64,000 nucleotides of DNA, taken from an uncultured Saprospiraceae bacterium (GTDB taxonomy: Bacteria; Bacteroidota; Bacteroidia; Chitinophagales; Saprospiraceae). The stretch's first letter is position 1. The number at the start of each line of letters is the position of its first letter. Shown here one piece after another: positions 55,675 through 63,673 of this stretch. The notes beneath the pieces were generated by a model. It saw nothing but the letters and a program-made list of their open reading frames with translations. It had not been told where the DNA came from and made no database searches. The position numbers were made by a program, and so were the translations under genes. Location of the stretch: assembly GCA_937959275.1 (NCBI GenBank), contig CALGLU010000052.1, positions 62,001 to 126,000 of the forward strand. The letters run 5' to 3'.

Positions 55675-58137
55675 TTAGTAAACTCTCTTTTTATCTAGGA
55701 TCAGTGTGGAAAATTGATCGACTGTGTAGTCCCTATCTGTATCCTCAACATGGACATCAACGCAAGTGACATGACTCGATTGAGTTTGACTTCCATCTAC
55801 TTGAATTCCATTTTGTAGATTAATGAGTGAAATCTGTTCCATAAATACAGAATCAGTGTGACGAACATGTATGCCTTCAAAACTATTATAAATACTAATG
55901 TCAGACAAAGCCAATTTATCCATCTTGTTCGTTAGAATAGCCTGTCCATTAATATCATCAAAATAGCTTTCTGAAATATCTAAAGCTGAATACTTGGCCT
56001 GAATGGCATCTCCTCCAATAGCTTCAAATCGCAACTTATCTAAATCTCCAACTGAGTATTCACATGTCAAGGCATGACCTACACAGTTTGTAAATGTGGC
56101 GTCTTGGATTGTCACATTAGCATTTGTCATTGCCAATGCGGATTCTCCATGCATATCCTCAAACACACAATTCATAAGAGTGGCCTCTACTGACATTGTT
56201 AATCCAGCGACTGAATGCATGCCAGCATACTTGAGAGAGTGTAAAGACTTAAAATGGCAGTGCTTAAAAACAGAAGTTTCCAATGCACCACCTGTAATCA
56301 AAATAGCCTGCCCTTTACTACGCTCTCCAATAAGTTCAATCGGCATACTAGCAGTCCCTAGCGCCTGGACAGGACTTTTAGAAATTAAACATCCTGACTT
56401 TGAAAAATGTATTCGTTGTCCAGCTTTTAATAACAGTTTTAATCCAGAAGGAATAATCAGTGGGTCATCGACTTCAATCTGATTGCTATTGAATGACAAC
56501 ACATCACCTTCTAAATCGATTGAATATTTATTCTGAATATCAGATAAGGAGGATTTACTGGCATTCATCTCGACCTCCGGAATATTATTAATCCGTATTG
56601 GCGCAATTGCATGTGAATCAAGTCCTAACACTGAGTAAAACAACTGGTCATAATTTTTCTTATTCCTAACACTATATACTTCTTGCGGCGTTTTGGCATT
56701 ATAAGCTTCTAAGAATACGCGTTGAGCTAAGGTATCAAGCAGCTGACCATTCGTACCAAAGCCAATAATCTCCATCGGGAAATAGTGAAAGGATTTGACA
56801 ACTAAATTCTGAGTTGAGTTCTTCTTGGTAAATACTTTAATCGAATAATCTGGTAGTGGCGGTATTTTTTTTCTAGTATAGCCAGCTTTTTTAAATAGGG
56901 CATCCGCTGAAAACTGATATGTTTTATAGTCCTCATCTTGCTGAATAAACAGCTCCCTTTCTTTGACATAATCGTCTAGCAAAGACATGTTATTATCTAT
57001 ATATTCTTGTTTTGAAAATTTAAAGAGATATGACAAATAGCTTTCAAAGAACCCTTCGTCTCGGAACAAAAGGTGCATGTATACGCCTCCATAAGGATAG
57101 CCCTCTAGAGGTTTTACCTTAGCATTAATCCCCTCTCCTGCTGCTGACCAGCCTTCTGTAACAGCAGGCAATTCTACACCAAAGCAATCAAAAGCGATTG
57201 GTTCTAGCTTAGCACTTAGCGGATTAAAATAAAATCGAATATTTGTAATTTGTTGCGAATGAAATCCATGACTTAATTCCATCAATGCATAATACTTTGC
57301 CATTTTATCAACATCAAATACTTGCTCTGCTGATCTCTCAGAATTTAAAAAACCCTGCAGCATTGACTTAGCATATTCGAATGACTTCATAAAGTCAGGC
57401 TCTCCTTTATGTGCGGTATTAAACAATTCGAGGTCAACTGCCTTGGTCCAATAAAATGGCTTGACATCTTTTTGAATATTTTTCCAATAGGCATCATCGT
57501 TGTGTTTTAATATCGGACCGATTGGCTTTTTATGCGCAACCAATAGCTCATCTGTAAAGTGTTCTTCATAAGCATAAACGCCTTTTTGGTTTCCGTTTTC
57601 CTCTAGCTTAATAAAGTCATATCGAGTCGACATAACACCTTCCAATCGAAACAATTGATGCATATACCATTCTGCAAGATGAGACCTAGCTGCACTATTT
57701 TGAATCGAAAAAACAGACATGTCACGCCACAGATCATTGTTTTTTAATTGAATGCGATATGACCATTTGTCACCTTTTATGTGATCTAACAAATCTCCTT
57801 TCAACCTGATATCAATGGGATATTCAAGCGTCTCAATGCGCATATCAGCTGGGACAAAATCATCCTTAGTCGTAAACAATAAGCCCACCTGTAATGCCTC
57901 CTCACGCTTCTCCTTTATTTGCTTATAGTTAGCCTGATTAATTTGTAGCTCTAGTAATTCTGGCGAAAATTCTAAATCCGTCAATTGAGAATTGGTTGGT
58001 AGCTTTGACTTGGCAGGACTGACTTCTTTATTATGACTCATCTTCATGAGTGACAGTATGAGTAGACCGATCAATACAAGTAAAGCCGCACCAAATCTCA
58101 AGTCAAATGACTTTGTCTGTCCACCTTTAATTTTCAT
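55675..58137 (-). CDS. CotH kinase-like protein fused to a right-handed beta-helix, membrane-anchored
   Basis: An 820-residue protein with one N-terminal membrane helix (14-32). The CotH-type domain (about 100-430) includes IDIRLKGDLLDHIKGDKWSYRIQL, HLAEWYMHQLFRLEGVMSTRYDFIKLEENGNQKGVYAYEEHF, FDVDKMAKYYALMELSHG and NIRFYFNPLSAKLEPIAFDCFG. CotH proteins are atypical kinases that phosphorylate extracellular proteins. The last motif reads DCF where the family usually has D-x-D, so activity is uncertain. The C-terminal half (about 560-815) is a repeating beta-helix with GxAxxxFTxxxxx-like turns. Its first four bases overlap the stop of the CYTH gene; its stop abuts the VTC start. Confidence 0.75.
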   Translation of the reverse strand: MKIKGGQTKSFDLRFGAALLVLIGLLILSLMKMSHNKEVSPAKSKLPTNSQLTDLEFSPELLELQINQANYKQIKEKREEALQVGLLFTTKDDFVPADMRIETLEYPIDIRLKGDLLDHIKGDKWSYRIQLKNNDLWRDMSVFSIQNSAARSHLAEWYMHQLFRLEGVMSTRYDFIKLEENGNQKGVYAYEEHFTDELLVAHKKPIGPILKHNDDAYWKNIQKDVKPFYWTKAVDLELFNTAHKGEPDFMKSFEYAKSMLQGFLNSERSAEQVFDVDKMAKYYALMELSHGFHSQQITNIRFYFNPLSAKLEPIAFDCFGVELPAVTEGWSAAGEGINAKVKPLEGYPYGGVYMHLLFRDEGFFESYLSYLFKFSKQEYIDNNMSLLDDYVKERELFIQQDEDYKTYQFSADALFKKAGYTRKKIPPLPDYSIKVFTKKNSTQNLVVKSFHYFPMEIIGFGTNGQLLDTLAQRVFLEAYNAKTPQEVYSVRNKKNYDQLFYSVLGLDSHAIAPIRINNIPEVEMNASKSSLSDIQNKYSIDLEGDVLSFNSNQIEVDDPLIIPSGLKLLLKAGQRIHFSKSGCLISKSPVQALGTASMPIELIGERSKGQAILITGGALETSVFKHCHFKSLHSLKYAGMHSVAGLTMSVEATLMNCVFEDMHGESALAMTNANVTIQDATFTNCVGHALTCEYSVGDLDKLRFEAIGGDAIQAKYSALDISESYFDDINGQAILTNKMDKLALSDISIYNSFEGIHVRHTDSVFMEQISLINLQNGIQVDGSQTQSSHVTCVDVHVEDTDRDYTVDQFSTLILDKKRVY

Positions 58138-59015
58138 AGATTGACCAATTTAAATCCAGCGAGAACAATCACCAGACCATAGATGCCCCACATGCCTTTA
58201 TCAACAAGCTTAGACATTGGACTCGCTTCTATTACGGCATGTAGCTTATTATATTTGGGTGTTTGATCTACGATGAGATTGGGAAAACGAGAAACGATCT
58301 TTTGCTTTAGATGTCTATTTATCGTTTCTAAATATGCTGCATCAGCAGGATCCGCTTCCGTATATCTAAGTTCATTAATTTCAATTTCTAATTCATAAAA
58401 TTCTTGAAATGGAATTTTCTTATTTTTTACATGATCTAAAGATATTGTAGCAACACTCCCCTTCTTATCTAGAAAGTACATGCGAGCTCTTCGTTGACTA
58501 AGTCTAATTGACTGCTTGAGCTTATTGGCATCAACACCTAATTGTCTCAACTGATAAGAAAAGTGATCTCGATCCGCTGCATCTACAAACTGCAATACAG
58601 GATGTCTGGATATTTTATCAACTGCATTTATTTTCTTGGGGACTTTATATTTAATTTCCTCCCTCACGACACCGTCAGTTGAGCTAGGCAATTTTATTTG
58701 AATAAGTTCATTCGTCAGTACAGCATGATTATACCGCAAGCGATGACGTACGCCAACCTCTTGCGCCAACAGTCCATTATCGTCATCGTCAAAATAGCTA
58801 TCAAAAAATAGCTCGTCAGCTCGCTCTATTGTCAAGGCTATACCATCAACTTGATAAGTACCTTCTTTAAATTCGTCGGTGAGATAGGATTGTAAATACT
58901 CGATATCATCAGTTGCAACAGACAACTTGTACTCGCTCTCAAGTCTAGTTTGCCCACAAATATCAATGCAGATTAAGTTTACAAGAATAAGACAATATAA
59001 CCATCGATTGCCCAT
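58134..59015 (-). CDS. Exported CYTH-domain protein with C-terminal membrane anchor
   Basis: A 293-residue protein: signal peptide 1-21, then a CYTH/triphosphate-tunnel domain whose signature ESEYK (ExExK, Glu26, Glu28, Lys30) lies within the first ten residues of the mature chain. More tunnel-like strands follow: YFDDDDNGLLAQEVGVRHRLRYN, LIQIKLP, IRLSQRRARMYFLD and FYELEIEINELRY. The end (about 272-293) is hydrophobic, a likely anchor to the inner membrane with the domain outside. The family includes adenylate cyclases, thiamine triphosphatases and inorganic triphosphatases. Three bases follow the DUF4956 stop, and its own stop overlaps the CotH start (ATGA). Confidence 0.8.
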   Translation of the reverse strand: MGNRWLYCLILVNLICIDICGQTRLESEYKLSVATDDIEYLQSYLTDEFKEGTYQVDGIALTIERADELFFDSYFDDDDNGLLAQEVGVRHRLRYNHAVLTNELIQIKLPSSTDGVVREEIKYKVPKKINAVDKISRHPVLQFVDAADRDHFSYQLRQLGVDANKLKQSIRLSQRRARMYFLDKKGSVATISLDHVKNKKIPFQEFYELEIEINELRYTEADPADAAYLETINRHLKQKIVSRFPNLIVDQTPKYNKLHAVIEASPMSKLVDKGMWGIYGLVIVLAGFKLVNL

Positions 59016-59018
59016 CAG

Positions 59019-59696
59019 TTACTGAGCTAAATTCTTATTATCTATAAATGAAATCTCAGCGCTAGGGTCCTTTTGAAGTAGCTCATTTTTCACATTACTT
59101 AGTTGATCCAGACTGTCTATCTCTAAAACATATGACATTCGAACAGTACCATTGTCATGACTCAAGCGACGTAACTCTACGCCCGTGAGATGCTGAATTA
59201 ATATCGCATTAATCCCTTGCTCATCAACAACAGAGCTACTCACATTTAATACCATTTCGTTGTCCAGCCGTTTAATCTTGTTCTTCTGTGTACTCGTCTT
59301 TAGAATTAATAAAGCCATGATTAACACAAAAGCAAGGATAGTAATCCCTGCTTGATTGGCCCCCATCCCGAGTCCTATACCAATCACCAAAAATAGATAG
59401 GTCAATTCTTCTGGTTCCTTAATCGCTGCTCTAAATCGGACGATGGATAACGCCCCAACTAATCCCAAGGATAGCGCAATACTTGATTTGACAATATAAA
59501 TAATCAGCATCGTCGTCAATGCTAATAAAATAAAATTGTTAGAAAATTTTGAGCGATTGCCTACCGCATTCCCATACTTGGTGTAATACATTGACAGTAT
59601 CCAACTCAATAAGGCTCCGATAAGTGCATTAAGCACAAACTGACTATGATCAACAAAATCAATTGAATATTCGGAAAAAAGATCAGAAAAATCCAT
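59019..59696 (-). CDS. DUF4956 membrane protein
   Basis: A 225-residue inner-membrane protein with three to four membrane helices in the first 140 residues (FVLNALIGALLSWILSM, FILLALTTMLIIYIVKSS, LSLGLVGALSIVRFRAAIKEPEELTYLFLVIGIGLGMGANQAGITILAFVLIMALLIL), then a cytoplasmic ACT-like tail (about 150-225). The signature GALSIVRFRAAIKEPEELTYLF identifies DUF4956. It is the first gene of the VTC/CotH operon; this pairing recurs in other phyla, as I recall. Confidence 0.87.
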   Translation of the reverse strand: MDFSDLFSEYSIDFVDHSQFVLNALIGALLSWILSMYYTKYGNAVGNRSKFSNNFILLALTTMLIIYIVKSSIALSLGLVGALSIVRFRAAIKEPEELTYLFLVIGIGLGMGANQAGITILAFVLIMALLILKTSTQKNKIKRLDNEMVLNVSSSVVDEQGINAILIQHLTGVELRRLSHDNGTVRMSYVLEIDSLDQLSNVKNELLQKDPSAEISFIDNKNLAQ

Positions 59697-60050
59697 AGAC
59701 AGACAGCGCTTTAAGCCAAAGCTAACAAATTAGATTTGTTTATTCATTGACTTGAATATCAATTAGTTAATTGTTTTGGAGTTGATAAAACGGAATGTGG
59801 TTTTGTCATTAGATTTTTAAGAAAGAACAATGATGGCCGCTCTGCGGTGAAGCAAGGGTGTCCTCCTTGAGGAGGTCGGGAGGTGGAATCTACTTCAATG
59901 TCAATTCCACCCTCCGTAGAGTCTCTACGACTCTTGAGAGTCTTTGGACCATAATCCCCTCTCGGGGAAAATCTACGTTGAATGCCAATGGCCATGCATT
60001 CCCAAGAGTCCAGTTGAAATGATTGCAAGGAATATTTATATTCTCTTCAT
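59697..60050. other. Intergenic region with palindrome-rich sequence
   Basis: About 350 bases with no supported gene. It holds several imperfect inverted repeats: CCTCCTTGAGGAGG (59861-59874), GGAGGTGGAAT pairing with ATTCCACCCTCC (59879-59889 and 59905-59916), GACTCTTGAGAGTC (59929-59942) and CCCCTCTCGGGG (59957-59968). It resembles a fragment of a dispersed palindromic repeat. The promoter of the VTC operon lies at 59717-59724. Confidence 0.5.
59717..59724 (-). promoter_or_regulatory. Putative -7 promoter box of the VTC/CotH operon
   Basis: On the minus strand TAGCTTTG (59724-59717) matches TAnnTTTG exactly, 20 bases before the DUF4956 start codon. No -33 TTG was found at the expected distance. 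Confidence 0.45.
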
Positions 60051-60515
60051 CTATTTTATAAGAATGACCTGAGACGAAGTCGGACTCAATTTGGTACCAG
60101 ACACAGAAGCTGTTGCCTCTAACCTAAAGCTTGAGTTTACATTTTTAAAATACTTAGCCATCTTGACCAATCCTTTTGAAAAGATGTTAGAAGACTCCAT
60201 ATCATCCATTTCAGAATTCAACATTTTATAAGAGAGTTCGAATGGAATTGACTTTGTTTCGTCTTTGTCGATCAGAATTGGCTCTTTCAGAAGAACTTCT
60301 CCTAGAACATACTCATCAATTAAGCGACTTTCCTTACGGCCTCTTGCGTATTTCTCGATTAACTTAAGTCGAATATTTGATATTGTCTGGTCTGATAGAG
60401 ACTCTAATTGGATTTTACCTTTTATGAGCCCATATTTTTTCTCGACCACCGCAGGAGCAACAATACTCAATTTGACTCCTTCTATCCCTAATATGTTTTT
60501 TAGCTTTCCGAACAT
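60051..60515 (-). CDS. Spo0M-like (arrestin-fold) protein
   Basis: Cytoplasmic protein of 154 residues beginning MFGKLKNILGIEGVKLSIVAPAVVEKK. The opening and the following GLIKGKIQLESLSDQTISNIRLKLIEKYARGR stretch resemble the Spo0M family, whose arrestin-like fold controls sporulation or cell shape. In Bacteroidota the role is unknown. Length is half that of Bacillus Spo0M, so only one arrestin-like domain is present. It stands alone with ill-defined flanks. Confidence 0.65.
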   Translation of the reverse strand: MFGKLKNILGIEGVKLSIVAPAVVEKKYGLIKGKIQLESLSDQTISNIRLKLIEKYARGRKESRLIDEYVLGEVLLKEPILIDKDETKSIPFELSYKMLNSEMDDMESSNIFSKGLVKMAKYFKNVNSSFRLEATASVSGTKLSPTSSQVILIK

Positions 60516-60607
60516 TACATCTATAACATCAAAATGGAGTTAAGAAGTTTTCTTTTCGTCGAAAGTTTTAGCTTTCTGATCGAAATTAGTCATTCTAAAT
60601 GTTATGC

Positions 60608-61096
60608 TTAGACGAATCTCTTGTGCCAACTCGCCTCTAATGGCTTCAACCACTCCGTCAAAAATTGATCTTTAGTCTTGACAAGGTTATCAAAAACCAG
60701 CGTATCGTCCGTAATTGTCCCTGCTTGATAGGCAGCTTTAAATTGTTCCTGATTCAAGGTATATACTTTCTCTTCCTCTTCATTCAGATAACTGAAGATC
60801 ATCCTGTTAAAAAAGTCAACCTGATAATGACTACCCAGTTGTTGCACAAAATGTACCGACGCATCAATCGAACAGCCACTTGCCGCAGCCGTAGTTTCAT
60901 CTACAAACAGAGTTAAAAATTGATCATGAAACAAATTGCCATAGGTTTTTAGTGCATTATGGTGAGCTGTCCATTGTGATAAAAACTTGAATAAATGACC
61001 TTGGATCTCATACCGCTGGCTATCTGACAATTCTTTATCAGCCTGATAGATCCACACTTTGGACCGATTATCTAGTGCTATGAGATCTGCTACCAT
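60608..61096 (-). CDS. Conserved hypothetical protein of Bacteroidota
   Basis: A 162-residue cytoplasmic protein, starting MVADLIALDNRSKVWIYQADKELSD at 61096 rather than at 61120; the longer form would overlap the upstream gene by 23 bases. Bacteroidota homologues are sometimes labelled ABC transporter ATPase, but no Walker motifs are visible. Conserved-looking features are SRVWIYQ-like (SKVWIYQAD), a SQWTAHHNALKTYGNLFHDQFLTLFVDE core and ASGCSIDASVHFVQQLG. It begins one base after the iron-sulfur gene stop, so the three genes from 63597 down to 60608 form a likely operon. Confidence 0.7.
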   Translation of the reverse strand: MVADLIALDNRSKVWIYQADKELSDSQRYEIQGHLFKFLSQWTAHHNALKTYGNLFHDQFLTLFVDETTAAASGCSIDASVHFVQQLGSHYQVDFFNRMIFSYLNEEEEKVYTLNQEQFKAAYQAGTITDDTLVFDNLVKTKDQFLTEWLKPLEASWHKRFV

Positions 61097-61097
61097 A

Positions 61098-61883
61098 TTA
61101 CCAATTATTTGATTGTACAATCATTTCGGAGATATCTAAGACCATCACATCATCTTGCTTTTCTTTCGCTTTCATGCCATCTCCTAACATCGTTAAACAA
61201 AACGGACAATTGACTGCAATTGTTTTGGCACCTGTGGCTATGGCCTCTTCGACTCGCTCGATATTGATCCGTTTATCGCCAGGCTCATCTTCTTTGAACA
61301 TTTGCGCTCCGCCTGCTCCACAACACAAGGCCGTTTCCTTAGCCCGAGGCATTTCGATCAAATCCGATTCAAGACTTGCTAAGACAGCTCTTGGCGCAGC
61401 GTATTCCCCATTGACACGACCCAAATAACAAGAATCATGATAGCTAATTTTCTGTCCCTTAAATTCTCCGCCTTCTATCGTTAAACGACCCTCATCTATC
61501 AATTCTTGAATCAATTGCGTGTGATGCACCACTGTATAATGGCCTCCCAATGCCGGATACTCATTCTTAAGGGCATTTAGACAATGTGGACAGGTAGCCA
61601 CTATCTTCTTCACCTTATACATATTCAACATTTCAATATTCTGCAAGGCGCTCATCTGAAACACAAATTCATTGCCCGCCCGCCGCGCAGGATCACCAGT
61701 ACATGCCTCTTCATTCCCCAAAATCGCAAACTTGATACCTGCATGATGCAAAATCTTGGAAAAGGCAATCGTCACCTTTTGAGCTCTCGCATCAAAACTA
61801 CCAGCGCATCCTACCCAAAACAAGATCTCTGGTTCATCGCTAGCAGCGGCCATCTCGGCCATTGTGAAAATTTTAAATTTCAT
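61098..61883 (-). CDS. HdrB/LutA-like CCG-domain iron-sulfur protein
   Basis: Cytoplasmic 261-residue protein with cysteine-rich CCG-type domains, the family of heterodisulfide reductase B, glycolate oxidase GlcF and LutA. Motif parts seen are FWVGCAGSFDARAQKV, VATCPHCLNALKNEYPALGG, HDSCYLGRVNGEYAAPR, ALCCGAGGAQMF and VNCPFCLTMLGDG. The first domain has CPHC in place of the full CCG, which is typical of the group. It acts with the adjacent membrane-bound HdrC-like protein as an electron-transfer pair. Start at 61883; Met8 and Met11 are alternatives. Confidence 0.85.
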   Translation of the reverse strand: MKFKIFTMAEMAAASDEPEILFWVGCAGSFDARAQKVTIAFSKILHHAGIKFAILGNEEACTGDPARRAGNEFVFQMSALQNIEMLNMYKVKKIVATCPHCLNALKNEYPALGGHYTVVHHTQLIQELIDEGRLTIEGGEFKGQKISYHDSCYLGRVNGEYAAPRAVLASLESDLIEMPRAKETALCCGAGGAQMFKEDEPGDKRINIERVEEAIATGAKTIAVNCPFCLTMLGDGMKAKEKQDDVMVLDISEMIVQSNNW

Positions 61884-62220
61884 TTACAATATGTGTTGAG
61901 TTACAAATCTCTTCCAAAACCAATTTGTCATGATTTTTACAAAAAATCTCGCCAAATCTCATCTTTTTATACTATCCGCCCCGTGATGAATCACGGGGCT
62001 AGCAAAATGTGATCCCGCTGGGATCAAAACTACCAATCAACGAATCACGAATCAATAAATCACTTTCCATTAGCTTATCTAATGACCCAAGGCATTAAAA
62101 TTACCTCGAACTTATTTTGCTACGAAATTTCAGACTCCCAACTTCGCACTATCCAATATCCACTATCAACTATCCACTATCCACTATCCACTATCATCTA
62201 TCAACTGTCAACTGTCAACT
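61884..62220. other. Intergenic region between the iron-sulfur genes, with repeats
   Basis: About 340 bases with no gene. It contains the double hairpin at 61978-62025 and the heptamer tract at 62154-62221, described separately. Confidence 0.7.
61978..62025. repeat. Double-hairpin palindromic repeat
   Basis: Two adjacent inverted repeats: GCCCCGTGAT (61978-61987) pairing with ATCACGGGGC (61990-61999) across a two-base loop, then GATCCC (62011-62016) and GGGATC (62020-62025) with loop GCT. The arms are GC-rich in an AT-rich setting. Confidence 0.85.
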
Positions 62221-62221
62221 C
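62154..62221. repeat. Heptanucleotide microsatellite (ATCCACT)n
   Basis: About nine units of period seven: ATCCAAT, ATCCACT, ATCAACT, then ATCCACT repeated, ATCATCT, ATCAACT, and GTCAACT twice. It ends at the stop of the HdrC-like gene. Confidence 0.88.
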
Positions 62222-63597
62222 TATACTTCCTCAGAAAATTCCTTCGCCCATTTCACTCGCTCATCAGGAATCTGCCAGACTGCACCACTATTCTCAATAC
62301 TCGTAAACATCGGCACCCAATCTGATGGCCCTGCAGACTCTGTCAATATCTCATATCGTCTCAAGTCTAAAATCGGCTTCAATGGATTAATCATCACAGG
62401 ACAAGCTTCCACACATGCATTGCAAGTCGTGCACGCATGTATCTCTTCTCTGGTAATGTAATCAAACAGACTTTTACCGTCATCATAGTTATCTGCTGTT
62501 AGCTTTACGCCTGCGCTCGCATCTGCATCGCTTAGATACTTTGGCGAACCAGAATCAATGTTGCGCCCTACTTCCTCAACTCTATCTCTAATATCCATTA
62601 ACACTTTTCGGGGTGATAATTTTTTACCTGTTACATTAGCTGGACATACTGATGTACATCGCCCACATTCCGTACAGGTATAGGCATCTAAGATTGTTTT
62701 CCAGTTTAAATCAAAGACATCTTGAGCACCAAATTCTGGCAGATCAGCATCCATCGGAGCCATTTCAGCTTCTGGAATCAATCCCATCATCGACTTCACC
62801 TCATTCATCACCGCAGGCATATTCTCCATTTCACCGCGGCTTTCTAGCGGTGCAAAGTAAACATTAGGGAAGGCAAAAAAGATGTGTAAATGTTTGGATC
62901 TCGGTATATAATATAAAAAGCCAAGCACGACTAAAAAGTGTAGCCACCAGCCAGTCCGCTCTAAAAAGACCAACATATCCTTTCCAAAACCATCGAGGAA
63001 TAATGGGCCCATAATACCGCTAATCGGCAAAAAGCCAATTGAAGGATAATGTGCAGGATCGATCCGTTGGAGCATAGTGTCAGCCCCATTCATCGTGAAA
63101 ATTCCAATCAACAAGAGAATCTCCAAACCGAGTATGATATTCGCATCCATCGTCGGCCAACCTTTCATTTCAGGTTTGTGCAAGCGTGGTACTTTAATAA
63201 TATTTCGTCGAATCAGAAACACAACTGTACCAATAAAAGCAAGAACGGATAATAACTCAATCGTCCCGATAATCACCGAATACAAGACACCTAGATAGGG
63301 AGCAAAAAAACGATGAACGCCAAACAACCCATCGATTATGATTTCAATAAATTCAATTTGTGTAAACAAAAAGGCAACATAGATGAAACAATGCATGACT
63401 GCAGGTATCACACGTTTAAACATTTTTTTCTGACCTAGCGCGATCAAAATGACATTCTTCCATCTTGTCATAACATTACCAGTAACTTTATAATCCTTAC
63501 CCAATCGGATATTACGGATGATAAAAGAGAACTGCTTGACAGCGAAATATGCGCTAAGGACCAATAATAAAATGAAAGCTATCTGTGAAAAGCTCAT
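62221..63597 (-). CDS. HdrC/NarI-like membrane iron-sulfur protein
   Basis: A 458-residue membrane protein: five to six helices in the first 250 residues resemble a nitrate reductase gamma-like cytochrome b subunit, followed by two 4Fe-4S ferredoxin-type sites, CTECGRCTSVCP (Cys308, 311, 314, 318) and CTTCNACVEACP (Cys389, 392, 395, 399). It pairs with the CCG protein downstream and could pass electrons between a donor in the cytoplasm and the quinone pool. Bacteroidota have such pairs commonly; the electron donor is unknown. The start gives MSFSQIAFILLLVLSAYFAVKQFSF, a good first helix. Confidence 0.82.
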   Translation of the reverse strand: MSFSQIAFILLLVLSAYFAVKQFSFIIRNIRLGKDYKVTGNVMTRWKNVILIALGQKKMFKRVIPAVMHCFIYVAFLFTQIEFIEIIIDGLFGVHRFFAPYLGVLYSVIIGTIELLSVLAFIGTVVFLIRRNIIKVPRLHKPEMKGWPTMDANIILGLEILLLIGIFTMNGADTMLQRIDPAHYPSIGFLPISGIMGPLFLDGFGKDMLVFLERTGWWLHFLVVLGFLYYIPRSKHLHIFFAFPNVYFAPLESRGEMENMPAVMNEVKSMMGLIPEAEMAPMDADLPEFGAQDVFDLNWKTILDAYTCTECGRCTSVCPANVTGKKLSPRKVLMDIRDRVEEVGRNIDSGSPKYLSDADASAGVKLTADNYDDGKSLFDYITREEIHACTTCNACVEACPVMINPLKPILDLRRYEILTESAGPSDWVPMFTSIENSGAVWQIPDERVKWAKEFSEEV

Positions 63598-63673
63598 AAA
63601 GGCTTAAATTTGTTCAATTATAGAGAATATCTCACTCTAATTCTATAATTGCTAATGAATTTCAAACTGGAAG

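Noticed and set aside
59759-60028. 89-residue open frame in the palindrome-rich gap
   Set aside because: It translates inverted-repeat DNA; no family match and poor start context.
62082-62306. Open frames over the (ATCCACT)n tract
   Set aside because: The protein is a translated simple repeat (YPLSTIH type) and overlaps the end of the HdrC-like gene.
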